DNA of 64,000 nucleotides from Spirosoma sp. SC4-14 (GTDB lineage Bacteria; Bacteroidota; Bacteroidia; Cytophagales; Spirosomataceae). The notes beneath the pieces are model-generated. The model searched no databases. It had not been told where the DNA came from and saw only the letters and a list, made by a program, of their open reading frames with translations. The stretch lies in the NCBI RefSeq assembly GCF_037201965.1, contig NZ_CP147518.1:309001-373000 (forward strand), in the 5' to 3' direction. The position numbers were made by a program, and so were the translations under genes. Shown here piece after piece: positions 1 through 8,601 of the stretch. Every line of letters starts with the position of its first letter. The stretch's first letter is position 1.

Positions 1-417
1 TTGAGCGGCCAGTTTACCAATAGTTGTGGTTTTACCAACACCATTGACGCCAACGACCATAATCACATACGGTTTTTTATCGACAGGCAATACGAAATCA
101 TCGCTGACATCTTCAGTATTGTTAGCTGCCAGCAGCCCGGCAATTTCTTCGCGCAGAATGCGGTCCAGCTCATCGGTGCCCATATATTTATCCCGAGCAA
201 CCCGTTCTTCAATGCGACGGATAATCTTAACGGTTGTTTCGACCCCTACATCCGACGAAATCAGGACGCCTTCCAGTTCGTCAAGTACCTCTTCATCGAC
301 AGTCGATTTACCAACAACCGCCCGGCCAAGTTTTGAGAAAAAACTATCTTTTGTTTTCTCCAGACCTTTATCGAGCGTTTCTTTCTTTTCTTTCGAGAAA
401 AAACCAAATAGAGCCAT
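1..417 (-). CDS. ftsY: Signal recognition particle receptor FtsY (partial, N-terminal 139 residues)
   Basis: SRP receptor GTPase that docks ribosome-SRP complexes at the inner membrane for co-translational insertion. The visible part starts at the ATG complementary to 415-417 and runs off the left edge of the window. It has a short charged N-terminal region, the four-helix N domain, and the start of the G domain with the P-loop GVNGVGKTT near residues 125-133. The acidic A domain of E. coli FtsY is nearly absent, as is common in Bacteroidota. It lies downstream of rpmG and DUF4295 on the same strand, but a terminator at 500-536 separates it from them, so it probably has its own promoter; TAGCTTTG at 495-488 is a possible -7 box without a clear -33 box. 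Confidence 0.95.
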   Translation of the reverse strand, partial: MALFGFFSKEKKETLDKGLEKTKDSFFSKLGRAVVGKSTVDEEVLDELEGVLISSDVGVETTVKIIRRIEERVARDKYMGTDELDRILREEIAGLLAANNTEDVSDDFVLPVDKKPYVIMVVGVNGVGKTTTIGKLAAQ

Positions 418-424
418 TGTATCA

Positions 425-487
425 GTAGTTAGTGGCTGATGATTGGTGGTTGGTTGATGTCGCCAGCCACCAATCACGCCTATCCAA
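425..487. repeat. Heptad inverted repeat upstream of ftsY
   Basis: Arms 440-454 and 462-476 pair (13 of 15 Watson-Crick) around a 7-nt loop. Read in steps of 7 from 425, successive units fit GTnGnTG (units at 425, 432, 446), and the complementary units begin after 460. It lies between the ftsY start and the terminator of the upstream unit. It belongs to the element class described in the findings. Confidence 0.6.
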
Positions 488-499
488 CAAAGCTATAAC

Positions 500-536
500 A
501 AAAAAAGTCCCACTAAGCCATTTCGGGCTGTGGGAC
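500..536 (-). terminator. Rho-independent terminator of the rpmG-DUF4295 unit
   Basis: The outer stem GTCCCAC (507-513) pairs with GTGGGAC (530-536), and an inner AGCC/GGCT stem sits inside it. A run of A at 500-506 becomes the U tract on the minus strand. It lies about 40 nt after the DUF4295 stop and before ftsY. Confidence 0.8.
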
Positions 537-576
537 GCTCGGATGTGTGAGTACAAATAAGTTGAGTCAGCAAACC

Positions 577-732
577 TTAGCCTTTCAGCGCAGCCTGTAC
601 TTCGTCAACCGGGACCATTTCTTCTTTGAAGGTATAAGCGCCAGTTTTAGGCGACTTAACGGCTTTGATAATCTTTGCGAAAGCTTTACCGTTGTCCTTC
701 GTTTTCAGGGTTGCAACTACCTTTTTTGCCAT
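577..732 (-). CDS. DUF4295 small basic protein
   Basis: A 51-residue lysine-rich protein starting MAKKVVATLKTKDNGKA. It matches the small DUF4295 family that in Bacteroidota sits beside rpmG and ftsY. Its function is unknown to me; its size, charge and neighbours suggest a ribosome-linked role, which is inference. The ATG is complementary to 730-732 and the TAA to 577-579. It follows rpmG on the same strand, separated by an 81-bp spacer almost filled by a perfect 27-bp inverted repeat, and is followed by a terminator. Confidence 0.85.
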   Translation of the reverse strand: MAKKVVATLKTKDNGKAFAKIIKAVKSPKTGAYTFKEEMVPVDEVQAALKG

Positions 733-742
733 TGTTTGTATG

Positions 743-812
743 GTTTGCAGTTTACGGTTTACGGTGGCTAACGCACAATAAAAACGATGCGTTAGCCACC
801 GTAAACCGTAAA
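743..812. repeat. Perfect 27-bp inverted repeat with heptad arms
   Basis: Arm 749-775 is the exact reverse complement of 788-814, with a 12-nt loop. The left arm holds GTTTACG twice (750 and 757) after GTTTGCA (743). The right arm holds CCGTAAA twice (799 and 806). The two sets share one 7-nt phase. The right arm reaches the first base of the rpmG stop codon. Confidence 0.9.
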
Positions 813-813
813 C

Positions 814-999
814 TTATTTAATTTCTTTGTGCAACGTTACTTTCTTAAGGAACGGATTGTACTTTTTCCGCTCGATACGAGCCGGCGTATTCTTCCGGTT
901 TTTCGTGGTGATGTACCGGGACATGCCGGGTACACCGCTGTCTTTCTGCTCGGTGCATTCCAGAATAACCTGGATTCTATTGGCGCCTTTCTTTGCCAT
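814..999 (-). CDS. rpmG: 50S ribosomal protein L33
   Basis: A 61-residue large-subunit ribosomal protein. It has the typical L33 segments [21 protein letters not shown] and KKYNPFLKK. Only one cysteine is present, so this is the form without the zinc-binding CxxC pairs. A longer reading frame exists upstream, but the MAKKGANR start at 999 matches the family and lies 30 bases after a good promoter. In many Bacteroidota rpmB (L28) comes immediately before rpmG; here nuoD on the other strand takes that place. Confidence 0.95.
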   Translation of the reverse strand: MAKKGANRIQVILECTEQKDSGVPGMSRYITTKNRKNTPARIERKKYNPFLKKVTLHKEIK

Positions 1000-1029
1000 T
1001 GCTAAAGTTCGTTTTCTCGATAAGGAGCG

Positions 1030-1060
1030 CAAAGGTACAAAATCTCTTCAATAGGACAAA
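1030..1060 (-). promoter_or_regulatory. Promoter of rpmG (TTTG-N19-TACCTTTG)
   Basis: On the minus strand, TTTG (1060-1057) and TACCTTTG (1037-1030) are 19 nt apart. This fits the primary sigma factor consensus of Bacteroidota. Transcription would begin near 1023, about 24 nt before the rpmG ATG. Confidence 0.75.
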
Positions 1061-1116
1061 CACTTGATTAAGAAAAAGTAATGATTTGTAATAGGTTAGC
1101 CTAAAAGCAACAATCG

Positions 1117-1148
1117 TTTGGCATTCGAACCATGAATTCCGACCTTTG
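1117..1148 (+). promoter_or_regulatory. Probable promoter of nuoD
   Basis: TTTG at 1117-1120 and GACCTTTG at 1141-1148 are 20 nt apart. The -7 box has G in place of the usual first T. Transcription would begin near 1155, about 37 nt before the nuoD ATG. Confidence 0.5.
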
Positions 1149-1191
1149 AAGGGAGTATGTACAACCAGCCGTATGCTGTTTGATACGCAAT

Positions 1192-2412
1192 ATGACTACG
1201 CAAACAATTCAATATGAGTATGCGCCCGGTCATTTTCGGGCGTCGGAGCCAAATGTATATCGGCCCGATAGGCTCCGCGAGGGCGAAATGATCCTGAATA
1301 TGGGACCGCAGCACCCATCAACCCACGGTGTGTTGCGACTCGAGGTGGTTACCGATGGCGAAATTATTGTCGATGTAGTACCGCACCTGGGTTATCTGCA
1401 CCGCTGTTTTGAAAAACACGCACAAGAGCTACCTTTCAACCAAACAATTCCGTTTGTCGATCGGCTCGATTACCTGGCTGCTATGAACGGCGAACATGCT
1501 TTTGCGATGGGCGTTGAGCGAATGCTGGGTATTCAGAACGACCTGCCGAAACGGACAGAATATATCCGGGTGCTGGTTGCCGAACTGAATCGCATCGCTT
1601 CTCATTTCGTAGCGATTGGCTCCTATGCGCTCGATATTGGTGCGTATACGCCTTTTTTGTGGCTCATGCGCGACCGGGAGCATATTCAGCGTATGCTGGA
1701 GTGGGTAAGCGGTGCCCGAATGTTGTATAACTACATATGGGTTGGCGGGCTGTTCTATGATTTACCAGTCGGATTTGAAGAGCGTTGCCGTGAGTTTGTC
1801 CAGTATCTGAAGCCTAAACTGGTTGAGTTGCAGCAATTGGTGATCGAAAACGAGATTTTTGTGAAGCGGACGGCTAATGTTGGGGTCTTGCCTTTACCGG
1901 TAGCTATCAACTACGGTTGCACGGGTCCGGTGTTGAGAGGGTCAGGGCTGCGGTATGATCTTCGTCGCGTAGATGCCTACTCCGTCTATCCGGAACTTGA
2001 ATTTGCAATTCCTATTGGTGAGGGTAAAATGGGTACCGTAGGCGATTGCTGGGATCGAAACAGCGTACGCGTGCTGGAATGTCACGAATCGTTGAAGATT
2101 GTGGAGCAGTGCCTGGATAAACTAACAACCGACCATCGACGCACGCGCGACTACGACCCGCAAGCGGTGGTGCCGAAGAAAATTCGCCCTAAAGCAATGG
2201 ATTTCTACGCTCGTGCCGAAAGTGCCAAAGGCGAACTGGGGTTCTTTTTCCGAACCGATGGCCGGTCAGATGTACCCGTGCGGTGCAAAGCCCGCTCGTG
2301 TTCGTTCCATAACCTGTCTGTAATCAGCGAAATTTCGCGAGGTGGAATGCTGGCCGACCTGGTTGCTGTTATAGGCTCTCTGGATCTGGTTATGGGCGAA
2401 GTGGATCGGTAA
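1192..2412 (+). CDS. nuoD: NADH-quinone oxidoreductase subunit D
   Basis: The 49-kDa-type subunit of respiratory complex I, which lines the quinone site at the junction of the peripheral and membrane arms. The 406-residue product has the family hallmark GPQHPSTHGVLR (quinone-site histidine), the VDRLDY segment, GPVLRGSG, and the C-terminal SFHNL...GGM region. The frame opens with a TTG at 1180, but ATG 1192 gives the normal N-terminus and lies after the promoter. No other nuo gene is in the window: rpmG lies upstream on the other strand and hpt follows, convergent. It is therefore either a displaced single copy or a second copy; the sequence cannot decide which. Confidence 0.93.
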   Translation: MTTQTIQYEYAPGHFRASEPNVYRPDRLREGEMILNMGPQHPSTHGVLRLEVVTDGEIIVDVVPHLGYLHRCFEKHAQELPFNQTIPFVDRLDYLAAMNGEHAFAMGVERMLGIQNDLPKRTEYIRVLVAELNRIASHFVAIGSYALDIGAYTPFLWLMRDREHIQRMLEWVSGARMLYNYIWVGGLFYDLPVGFEERCREFVQYLKPKLVELQQLVIENEIFVKRTANVGVLPLPVAINYGCTGPVLRGSGLRYDLRRVDAYSVYPELEFAIPIGEGKMGTVGDCWDRNSVRVLECHESLKIVEQCLDKLTTDHRRTRDYDPQAVVPKKIRPKAMDFYARAESAKGELGFFFRTDGRSDVPVRCKARSCSFHNLSVISEISRGGMLADLVAVIGSLDLVMGEVDR

Positions 2413-2476
2413 GGGATTCGTGAGAATAATTGGGCCATGCGCCTTTAGGAGTTTGCGTATTCTGACACCGAACCTC

Positions 2477-3004
2477 TTACTCCAGCACCAGAATATTCGG
2501 TGTGTTTCGGCCCAGCCCGTCGTAGTCCAGTCCGTAACCCAGCACAAACCGGTTTTCGATCTCGAAGCCAACGTAGTGTAAATCAAGTGGTTTTTGCAGC
2601 GCAGATGGCTTGAATAAGAGAGTCGCAATTGTTAGCGATTTAGGGCCTTTTTCCTGAAGTTGATCGCAGACCTGAGCGAGAGTGAGCCCCGTATCAACAA
2701 TATCTTCAACGACAATGATGTCGCGGCCTTCAATGGATTCGTTCAGTCCCAGAATTTGCTTAACCTGCCCGCTCGATTCCGTCGCTCTGTAGGAAGAAAC
2801 CCGAATAAATGTGATTTCGCAGGGGATGGTTAAGTTTTTAGCGAGATCGGCCGCGAAAAGAAATGCGCCGTTCAGAACGACAACGATAAGAGGATGTTTA
2901 TCCGCGTATTCCTGATTAATCTGTTCGGCCAGTTCCTGTATCCGGGCCTGAATGGCTTCGGCACTAATGAGCGGGACAAAGGTTTTGTCTTTAATTGTTA
3001 TCAT
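2477..3004 (-). CDS. hpt: Hypoxanthine phosphoribosyltransferase
   Basis: Purine salvage enzyme that converts hypoxanthine (and often guanine) plus PRPP to IMP (GMP) in the cytosol. The 175-residue protein has the PRPP-binding motif VVEDIVDTGLT at residues 98-108, the LNGAFLF loop near residue 44, and the C-terminal GYGLDYDG base-binding region. Its length is normal for the HPRT family. It is convergent with nuoD, and a near-consensus promoter lies only 20 nt upstream, so it is probably a single-gene unit with a very short leader. Confidence 0.95.
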   Translation of the reverse strand: MITIKDKTFVPLISAEAIQARIQELAEQINQEYADKHPLIVVVLNGAFLFAADLAKNLTIPCEITFIRVSSYRATESSGQVKQILGLNESIEGRDIIVVEDIVDTGLTLAQVCDQLQEKGPKSLTIATLLFKPSALQKPLDLHYVGFEIENRFVLGYGLDYDGLGRNTPNILVLE

Positions 3005-3023
3005 GTCAGCATCTGCGTGGCGG

Positions 3024-3055
3024 CAAAGATACGCTGATGCTTAGGTGTGGACAAA
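3024..3055 (-). promoter_or_regulatory. Promoter of hpt (TTTG-N20-TATCTTTG)
   Basis: On the minus strand, TTTG (3055-3052) and TATCTTTG (3031-3024) are 20 nt apart, a full match to the Bacteroidota housekeeping promoter. The expected start near 3017 leaves a leader of only about a dozen nucleotides. Confidence 0.8.
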
Positions 3056-3140
3056 AAATCGCTAAAAAATAAACGATAGTAAACGTACTGAGGTCATATT
3101 ACGTTGATACGTAGTAAGAAAGCTAAAGAAACTTTAACGA

Positions 3141-4358
3141 ATGAAAAAAGCAGTGTTGACGGTATGTCTTTTGGGCTTCGCTATTCTGACAAAAGCCCAG
3201 TTGTATGACCCGTCGGCGTTTGACAAGAAATATGATGGCTTGCTGAAGCATCCTGGCGTGCAGATTGAATCGGCGGAGGCCATCAATCTGATGTATAACT
3301 ATAAGTTCTACGACGCTGATAAAGAGTTTCGGTGGCTACGGCTCCGCTACCCGAAACATCCGATGCCTTACTTTTTGATGGGCCTGGCCGAATGGTGGAA
3401 GATTGTACCGAATACTGATGTAGAAGATTACGACGATCGTTGTCTGGCACTAATGGATACGACGATCACTCTGGCCGAAAAACTGTATGACGAAAGTGAA
3501 AATAAACTGGAACCTTCGTTTTTTCTGGCCGCTGCCTATGCCTTTAAGGGGCGACTCTATTCGGAGCGTAAGAAGTGGACTAAGGCAACATTCGCCGGGA
3601 AAAATGCCCTGAAATACTTCGAAAAATGCAAAGGTAATGCCGATTTTAGCCCCGAATTACTTTTCGGCGACGGTATGTATGACTACTATGCCCAGTGGAT
3701 TCCGGAGAATTACCCGTTGCTGAAGCCAATTCTGATGTTTTTCCCGAAAGGAAATAAGGTGAATGGCATTAAGGAACTGGAAAAAACCGCCAATACGGCT
3801 TTCTATACCCGTGTAGAAGCACGCTACTTTCTGGTTCAGATTTATAGTATGGAAAACCAGTACGACAAAGCCTATGAGTTATCGAAATATATGGCGGAGC
3901 AGTATCCCGATAATCCATTTTTTGAGCGATACTATGCCCGGTCGGCGTTTGTTACCGGTCGTTTAAATGAGGCCGAGCGAATCTGTAAGGATATATTGGC
4001 AAAAATAGAACGGAGCCAGTCTGGTTATGAGGGCGTTAGCGGGCGTACGGCCGCCTATATTCTGGCTTATGTAAATCAGCTTTTCTACAAAAACAAAGGA
4101 GAAGCCCGGAAATATTACCAGCAATCAATTGATTTTGCAAAGCAAACCAACGCCTTAAATGCTGGCTACTACTGGTCGTCGGTATTGGCATTGGGTAAGA
4201 TGGCCAATGACGAAAAGAATTATGACCAGGCCCAGGCTTATTTTAAGGAAGTGATTGATAAGTCGGATCGGAAATCAGCCCAGCACAAAGAAGCAAAGAA
4301 ACTACTGGACGAACAGAAAAAAGCAAGGCGCGAAGAGCGCAGGAGAAGAAGAGAGTGA
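3141..4358 (+). CDS. Secreted tetratricopeptide-repeat protein
   Basis: A 405-residue protein with a signal peptide (MKKAVLTVCLLGFAILTKAQ, cleavage likely before LYDP), so it is periplasmic or surface-associated. The body is alpha-helical with TPR-like repeats, for example MYNYKFYDADKEF near residue 51 and YDKAYELSKYMAEQYPDNPFF near residues 240-260. Such scaffolds bind other proteins. The C-terminus ends in a strongly basic arginine-rich tail (last 15 residues). No catalytic motif is visible and I do not recognise a named family beyond TPR. It converges on the lrp gene across a spacer filled by a perfect 30-bp inverted repeat. Confidence 0.8.
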   Translation: MKKAVLTVCLLGFAILTKAQLYDPSAFDKKYDGLLKHPGVQIESAEAINLMYNYKFYDADKEFRWLRLRYPKHPMPYFLMGLAEWWKIVPNTDVEDYDDRCLALMDTTITLAEKLYDESENKLEPSFFLAAAYAFKGRLYSERKKWTKATFAGKNALKYFEKCKGNADFSPELLFGDGMYDYYAQWIPENYPLLKPILMFFPKGNKVNGIKELEKTANTAFYTRVEARYFLVQIYSMENQYDKAYELSKYMAEQYPDNPFFERYYARSAFVTGRLNEAERICKDILAKIERSQSGYEGVSGRTAAYILAYVNQLFYKNKGEARKYYQQSIDFAKQTNALNAGYYWSSVLALGKMANDEKNYDQAQAYFKEVIDKSDRKSAQHKEAKKLLDEQKKARREERRRRRE

Positions 4359-4363
4359 TATTT

Positions 4364-4440
4364 AATGATGAATTATAAATGATAAATGATGAATTACGTA
4401 CCGTTACGTATTCATCATTTATCATTTATAATTCATCATT
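4364..4440. repeat. Perfect 30-bp inverted repeat, heptad-periodic, between convergent genes
   Basis: Arm 4364-4393 is the exact reverse complement of 4411-4440, with a 17-nt loop. In 7-nt steps from 4365, the left units fit ATnATnA and the right units (4414, 4421, 4428, 4435) fit ATmATTy. The phase is unbroken across eleven units. The element fills almost the whole spacer between two stop codons and probably ends transcription from both sides. Confidence 0.9.
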
Positions 4441-4441
4441 C

Positions 4442-4909
4442 TTACGGGATTGGAAGTACTTTGCTTTCTTTGAAAGTCGACATAATTACCATCGTTTGGG
4501 TGCTGGCAACTTCGTCGATTTCGTTGATAACATCCAGCATCAGAGCCTGATAGGAGGCAATGTCCTTAGCAATCACTTTTAGCAGAAAATCGCCTGAGCC
4601 CGTAATGTGGTGGCATTCAATTATCTCGGGAATTTCGTTGGCACGGTTCACAAACGACATGGTCGTTTCTTTTTTGTGCCCTACCAATGTTACCATTACG
4701 AAGGTTGTGACGCCGAGACCAACTTTTTCACGGTTGAGTTGAGCATGGTAGCTCTGAATAATGCCCGAGGTTTCGAGTTTTTTTACACGCTCCAGCGTAG
4801 GGGCGGGGGAAAGTCCGATTTCTTTAGAAAGTTGTGCGTTGGTGATTTTAGCGTTGGCTTGCAGAATTTCTAATACGTTGCGATCTATCTGATCTAATTT
4901 ATGGCTCAT
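4442..4909 (-). CDS. Lrp/AsnC family transcriptional regulator
   Basis: A 155-residue feast/famine regulator. The N-terminal winged helix-turn-helix (about residues 1-60: LDQIDRNVLEILQANAKI, then LSKEIGLSPAPTLERVKKLE) binds DNA. The C-terminal RAM/AsnC domain, with the GSGDFLLKV ligand-loop motif, forms oligomers and senses amino acids. ATG 4909 is chosen over the TTG two codons upstream. No amino-acid gene is adjacent, so the target is unknown. TATTTTTG at 4957-4950 on the minus strand is a possible -7 box. Confidence 0.92.
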   Translation of the reverse strand: MSHKLDQIDRNVLEILQANAKITNAQLSKEIGLSPAPTLERVKKLETSGIIQSYHAQLNREKVGLGVTTFVMVTLVGHKKETTMSFVNRANEIPEIIECHHITGSGDFLLKVIAKDIASYQALMLDVINEIDEVASTQTMVIMSTFKESKVLPIP

Positions 4910-5421
4910 ACACAAAGCGGTCTATTTACATTTCGTTTTCAGGATGTCGCAAAAATACAATCTTTGAAGCTAAAATAATCTAAAAAGATATTGGCATTCT
5001 GCAAAATTCAAAAGAATGATTGCTTATCCTTTATTTAGGCGGCACAAAATTAAAGGAATTCCGTAAGACACCAAATGACACTTCTATTGACTGGTTCATC
5101 AGAAGAATGTTACTGGTCTTTAAATTAGGTAAAAACTACAGGTGTCGATTATTATACCATAAAGTAGTATTTGGTACAAATAATGGCTTAAAGGCGCAAG
5201 TACGGCCAAAAAGGCAAAATAAAGCTAGACTTGCAACTGAAAATAAGCTTAGTCTAGAGATGGCTCGTTGCCAGGCGCAGTAGTGAGCATGTGCCTGAAA
5301 AGGTGTTAGTTACTTTCGCGATTTTATGCTGAAGTAACATACGAACGACAAAAAACGGTGTCTTCATAAACTATGATCTGGTTTCATATCGTTATTTTTG
5401 GCGATTAACCCACTCTCTGTG
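4910..5421. other. Non-coding stretch between lrp and the GHL10 gene
   Basis: About 510 bp between divergent genes, A+T-rich near lrp. It holds the likely lrp -7 box (4957-4950, minus) and a TATTTTTG box at 5393-5400 on the plus strand, 22 nt before the downstream ATG. An 87-codon open frame at 5020-5283 opens with TTG, has no recognisable similarity and is not called. I see no RNA gene or repeat. Confidence 0.6.
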
Positions 5422-7146
5422 ATGCGTGCACTGGCTTATTTGGGACTTTTACTGCTGGCTATTTTAAGTGATGGATGTCGCCGTCCAGAACCAGTTGTTG
5501 TGCGGAGGCCACCCGTACGAACCACAAAGCCACCTGTGGCTAAACCGGCTCCGGTTCCTCAAAGTCCTCCCGTAGCAGCCAAACCACAACCCTCAAAGCC
5601 CACAACGGTTACCGTTACCGTTCCATCTGCCGATATCGATGCCCTCGAAACGGAAGCGATGAACGAGCCAATGCCTGATGAGCTGGGCGCTGTTCCGCCT
5701 AAGCGGGAATTTCGGGCGGTCTGGATTGCTACAGTCGATAATATTGACTGGCCCAGCAAAAAAGGATTGCCTGTTGCCAATCAGCAACGCGAGATCGTTG
5801 ATATGTTTGATCAACAGCAGCAAATGGGAATCAATGCGGTAATTGTTCAGATTCGGTCGGCGGCTGATGCGTTTTATGCCAAAAGTGCAGAGCCCTGGTC
5901 GGAGTGGCTCACTGGCCAGCAGGGGCTCGCTCCCAACCCGTTTTATGACCCTCTGGAATTTATGATTGATCAGGCGCACCAGCGAGGTATGGAATTTCAT
6001 GCCTGGTTTAATCTGGACCGGGCTACATTCAGTAAAACAGCTAGTATTGCGCCATCTAATATTATCTATCGCAAACCTGGCTGGGTGTTTACTTATGGTG
6101 GTCGTAAGTTATTCAATCTGGGAGCACCCGCCGTACGGACCTATATTGCCGGAATTGTTGCAAATGTGGTTCGGGAATACGATATCGATGGCATTCACTT
6201 CGACGATTATTTTTACCCGTATGCTGTGGCTGGTCAGACGCTGCGCGACGATAGCACCTATCAGGCAAATTTTAATGGCATGAAAAAAGACGACTGGCGA
6301 CGTGATAATGTAACGAAGCTTATTGTCGAAATCCGCGATTCGATTCGGGCCAATAAGCCCTGGATCAAATTTGGTGTTAGCCCGTTTGGTATCTGGAAAA
6401 ATCAAAGCAACGATGCCGAAGGGTCGGCAACCAATGGCGGGCAGTCGTATTATGATTTATATGCCGACACCCGCAAATGGGTTCGGGAGGGACTTGTTGA
6501 TTACATTGTGCCGCAGATATATTTCAGCACCGAATTTAATCGAGTACCTTACAAAACACTGGTGGGGTGGTGGGCTCGTAACTGTGGCAAGTGCCACCTA
6601 TATATTGGTCATGGTGCTTACCGGGTCGGACGGGGTTCTGAACGTGATCCGGGGTGGGGACGTGCAACAGAATTTCCCGAACAGATGCGGTATAACCGGC
6701 AGCAATCATCAGTGCTGGGAAGCGTGTTTTTTAGTGCCAAATCGCTGAAAACAAATCCATTGTCGATTCGCGATTCGCTTCAGACAAACTTCTATCGGTA
6801 TCCGGCGCTAGTACCGCCCATGACCTGGTTAGATAGCATACCACCGCTGCCGCCCCGCGATCTGAAAGCGGCTGATACGGCCGAAGGAATTGAACTTTTC
6901 TGGCAGCAACCCGATGAAGCCGAAGATGGGGATGGGGCCAATTATTATATTGTATATCGTTTCGAAGGGCAGCGGCCCCGGCTGCGGCTCAACGATCCGC
7001 GTTGTATTGTTGGGCAATGCATAGGCGAATCGACAACGCGTTTTATCGATAAAAACGTCGACCCAAAGAAAAAATATGTGTATGTCGTAACCGCCGTCGA
7101 CCGGCTGCATAATGAGAGTAAAGAAGTTATTGTTAAGGTCCGATAA
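5422..7146 (+). CDS. GHL10 (DUF187-like) glycoside hydrolase-like exported protein
   Basis: A 574-residue envelope protein of the glycosyl-hydrolase-like 10 family, thought to act on cell-wall or surface glycans. The start MRALAYLGLLLLAILSDGC gives a hydrophobic signal ending in a cysteine, so it may be a lipoprotein although the lipobox is weak. A proline-rich linker (about residues 24-75) follows. The TIM-barrel domain begins at REFRAVWIATVDNIDWPS and carries MGINAVIVQIR, DGIHFDDYFYP (likely catalytic acid region) and VDYIVPQIYF. A C-terminal fibronectin-III-like domain (about residues 475-574) closes the protein. The frame also opens with TTG 5398, but ATG 5422 fits the signal peptide. It ends 1 bp before the ispH stop. 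Confidence 0.88.
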   Translation: MRALAYLGLLLLAILSDGCRRPEPVVVRRPPVRTTKPPVAKPAPVPQSPPVAAKPQPSKPTTVTVTVPSADIDALETEAMNEPMPDELGAVPPKREFRAVWIATVDNIDWPSKKGLPVANQQREIVDMFDQQQQMGINAVIVQIRSAADAFYAKSAEPWSEWLTGQQGLAPNPFYDPLEFMIDQAHQRGMEFHAWFNLDRATFSKTASIAPSNIIYRKPGWVFTYGGRKLFNLGAPAVRTYIAGIVANVVREYDIDGIHFDDYFYPYAVAGQTLRDDSTYQANFNGMKKDDWRRDNVTKLIVEIRDSIRANKPWIKFGVSPFGIWKNQSNDAEGSATNGGQSYYDLYADTRKWVREGLVDYIVPQIYFSTEFNRVPYKTLVGWWARNCGKCHLYIGHGAYRVGRGSERDPGWGRATEFPEQMRYNRQQSSVLGSVFFSAKSLKTNPLSIRDSLQTNFYRYPALVPPMTWLDSIPPLPPRDLKAADTAEGIELFWQQPDEAEDGDGANYYIVYRFEGQRPRLRLNDPRCIVGQCIGESTTRFIDKNVDPKKKYVYVVTAVDRLHNESKEVIVKVR

Positions 7147-7147
7147 T

Positions 7148-8404
7148 TTACTGCATGGTTGTTGCCATAACTTTCTCGACAGGTTGCGCATCGGGGAAGA
7201 AACTGGCCAGTTTTAACAAAATCCCTTCTACTATAGCATCTGGGCAGGAAGCGCCACAGGTGAGCAGAATCGTAACTGGGTTGGTATCTGATGCACTTCG
7301 TTGAGGAATAAAATTGTCGGTGATAACTTCCTGTTTCGTACGGCCGTCATAGTGACGGATTAGCTTGTCGGAGAGGATTTTCTGTTCCGATTCGATGAAA
7401 TAAGTTGGTAGTTTTTCTTCACAAAGCTCAACAATGTGTGAGGTATTCGACGAGTTATAGCCTCCGGCCACAACCGCAAAATCGGCCGAATTTGTCAGCA
7501 ATGCATAAGTAGCATCCTGATTGTCGTTCGTAGCGTAACAAAGTGTATCGCGGGTGTTGGCAAAATAAAGATCGACCTGATCGGTGGAGGGATTTTCGCC
7601 AAGACCATTCTTCTGAATCATAATCTGCTTCAGATAATCGGCAATTCCCTGGGTGTCGGATGCCAGCATTGTTGTCTGATTCACAACGCCAATCCGCTGC
7701 AAATCGCGCGATGGGTCGAAGCCGGTAGAATATTGCCCCGAAAACTCGGAAAAAAACTGATCGGCAGGCAATTCGCCCATCATGTATTTGGCCAGCCGCT
7801 CGGTTTGCTTCATGTCTTTAACAACAACTGTAGGAGCCGCTTCTTTACTGTGGGAGAACGTTGCGCGGGTTTCTTCGTGGTTCGGTTTGCCATGAACTAC
7901 CACCGTGTAGTTTTTCTGGCCGATCTGACCGGCTTTATTCCACACTTTCTCAACAAACGGGCAGGTTGTATCGTATTTTTCGACATCCAGCCCAATGGAA
8001 GCCAGTTTATTCTGCGTTTCGAGCGTTGTGCCAAAAGCCGGAATAATTACAATGTCATTGGGTTTCAATTCATCCCAGGGGAGTAGCTGGTTCCCCTTTG
8101 TATCCATGATGAAACGGATGCCCCGACTTTGCAAATCAGCGTTTACGTCCGGGTTATGGATCATTTCACTGAGCAGAAAAATTCGTTTATCGGGGTTTTC
8201 GGCAATGGCTTTATACGCAATTTCGATTGCATTTTCGACGCCATAGCAAAAGCCAAAATGCCGGGCAATCAGAAACCGAACCGGGCCAAAATCGAGCCGG
8301 GTAGGGGAGAAGTCCCGTTTTAGCTTATCGCGTTTCCGCCGAAATTCTTTCAGGGGGGTAATAATGCTGCTACGGTAATAGTCGGGGATGTCGAACGATT
8401 TCAT
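7148..8404 (-). CDS. ispH: 4-hydroxy-3-methylbut-2-enyl diphosphate reductase
   Basis: Last enzyme of the MEP isoprenoid pathway; it reduces HMBPP to IPP and DMAPP with a [4Fe-4S] cluster. The 418-residue form is about 100 residues longer than E. coli IspH and resembles the cyanobacterial/plant type, with the HGKPNHEETRA motif near residue 171. The cluster cysteines are expected to be Cys53 (FGFCYGV), Cys148 (DTTCPFV) and Cys289 (TLCYATNDNQ). Two more cysteines in LTCGASCPD (383, 387) replace the usual SAGAS-type segment near the C-terminus. The gene is convergent with the GHL10 gene with a 1-bp gap, so the two mRNAs probably overlap at their 3' ends. Confidence 0.95.
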   Translation of the reverse strand: MKSFDIPDYYRSSIITPLKEFRRKRDKLKRDFSPTRLDFGPVRFLIARHFGFCYGVENAIEIAYKAIAENPDKRIFLLSEMIHNPDVNADLQSRGIRFIMDTKGNQLLPWDELKPNDIVIIPAFGTTLETQNKLASIGLDVEKYDTTCPFVEKVWNKAGQIGQKNYTVVVHGKPNHEETRATFSHSKEAAPTVVVKDMKQTERLAKYMMGELPADQFFSEFSGQYSTGFDPSRDLQRIGVVNQTTMLASDTQGIADYLKQIMIQKNGLGENPSTDQVDLYFANTRDTLCYATNDNQDATYALLTNSADFAVVAGGYNSSNTSHIVELCEEKLPTYFIESEQKILSDKLIRHYDGRTKQEVITDNFIPQRSASDTNPVTILLTCGASCPDAIVEGILLKLASFFPDAQPVEKVMATTMQ

Positions 8405-8601
8405 GAGTCAGTGAGCCGTGGTCAGATCAGTCGTGAATACCAATCCTTACTGTGTTAAGAACAGCGACGTTTGAGAGTTTGTTCGCTGCAAAATTAACCA
8501 CTGTCTGGATTATATTTGGTAGCTGAACTTCAACCCTCTTCAACCCACATTCTGCCTATACTCCAGATGATTTTCTAATGATGAGGACTATTGGCAAATG
8601 A

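Noticed and set aside
1..439. Plus-strand open frames over ftsY
   Set aside because: They are antisense shadows of the clear ftsY frame with its P-loop.
5020..5283. 87-codon open frame in the lrp/GHL10 spacer
   Set aside because: It opens with TTG, has no recognisable domain, is basic and compositionally random, and has no promoter just upstream.
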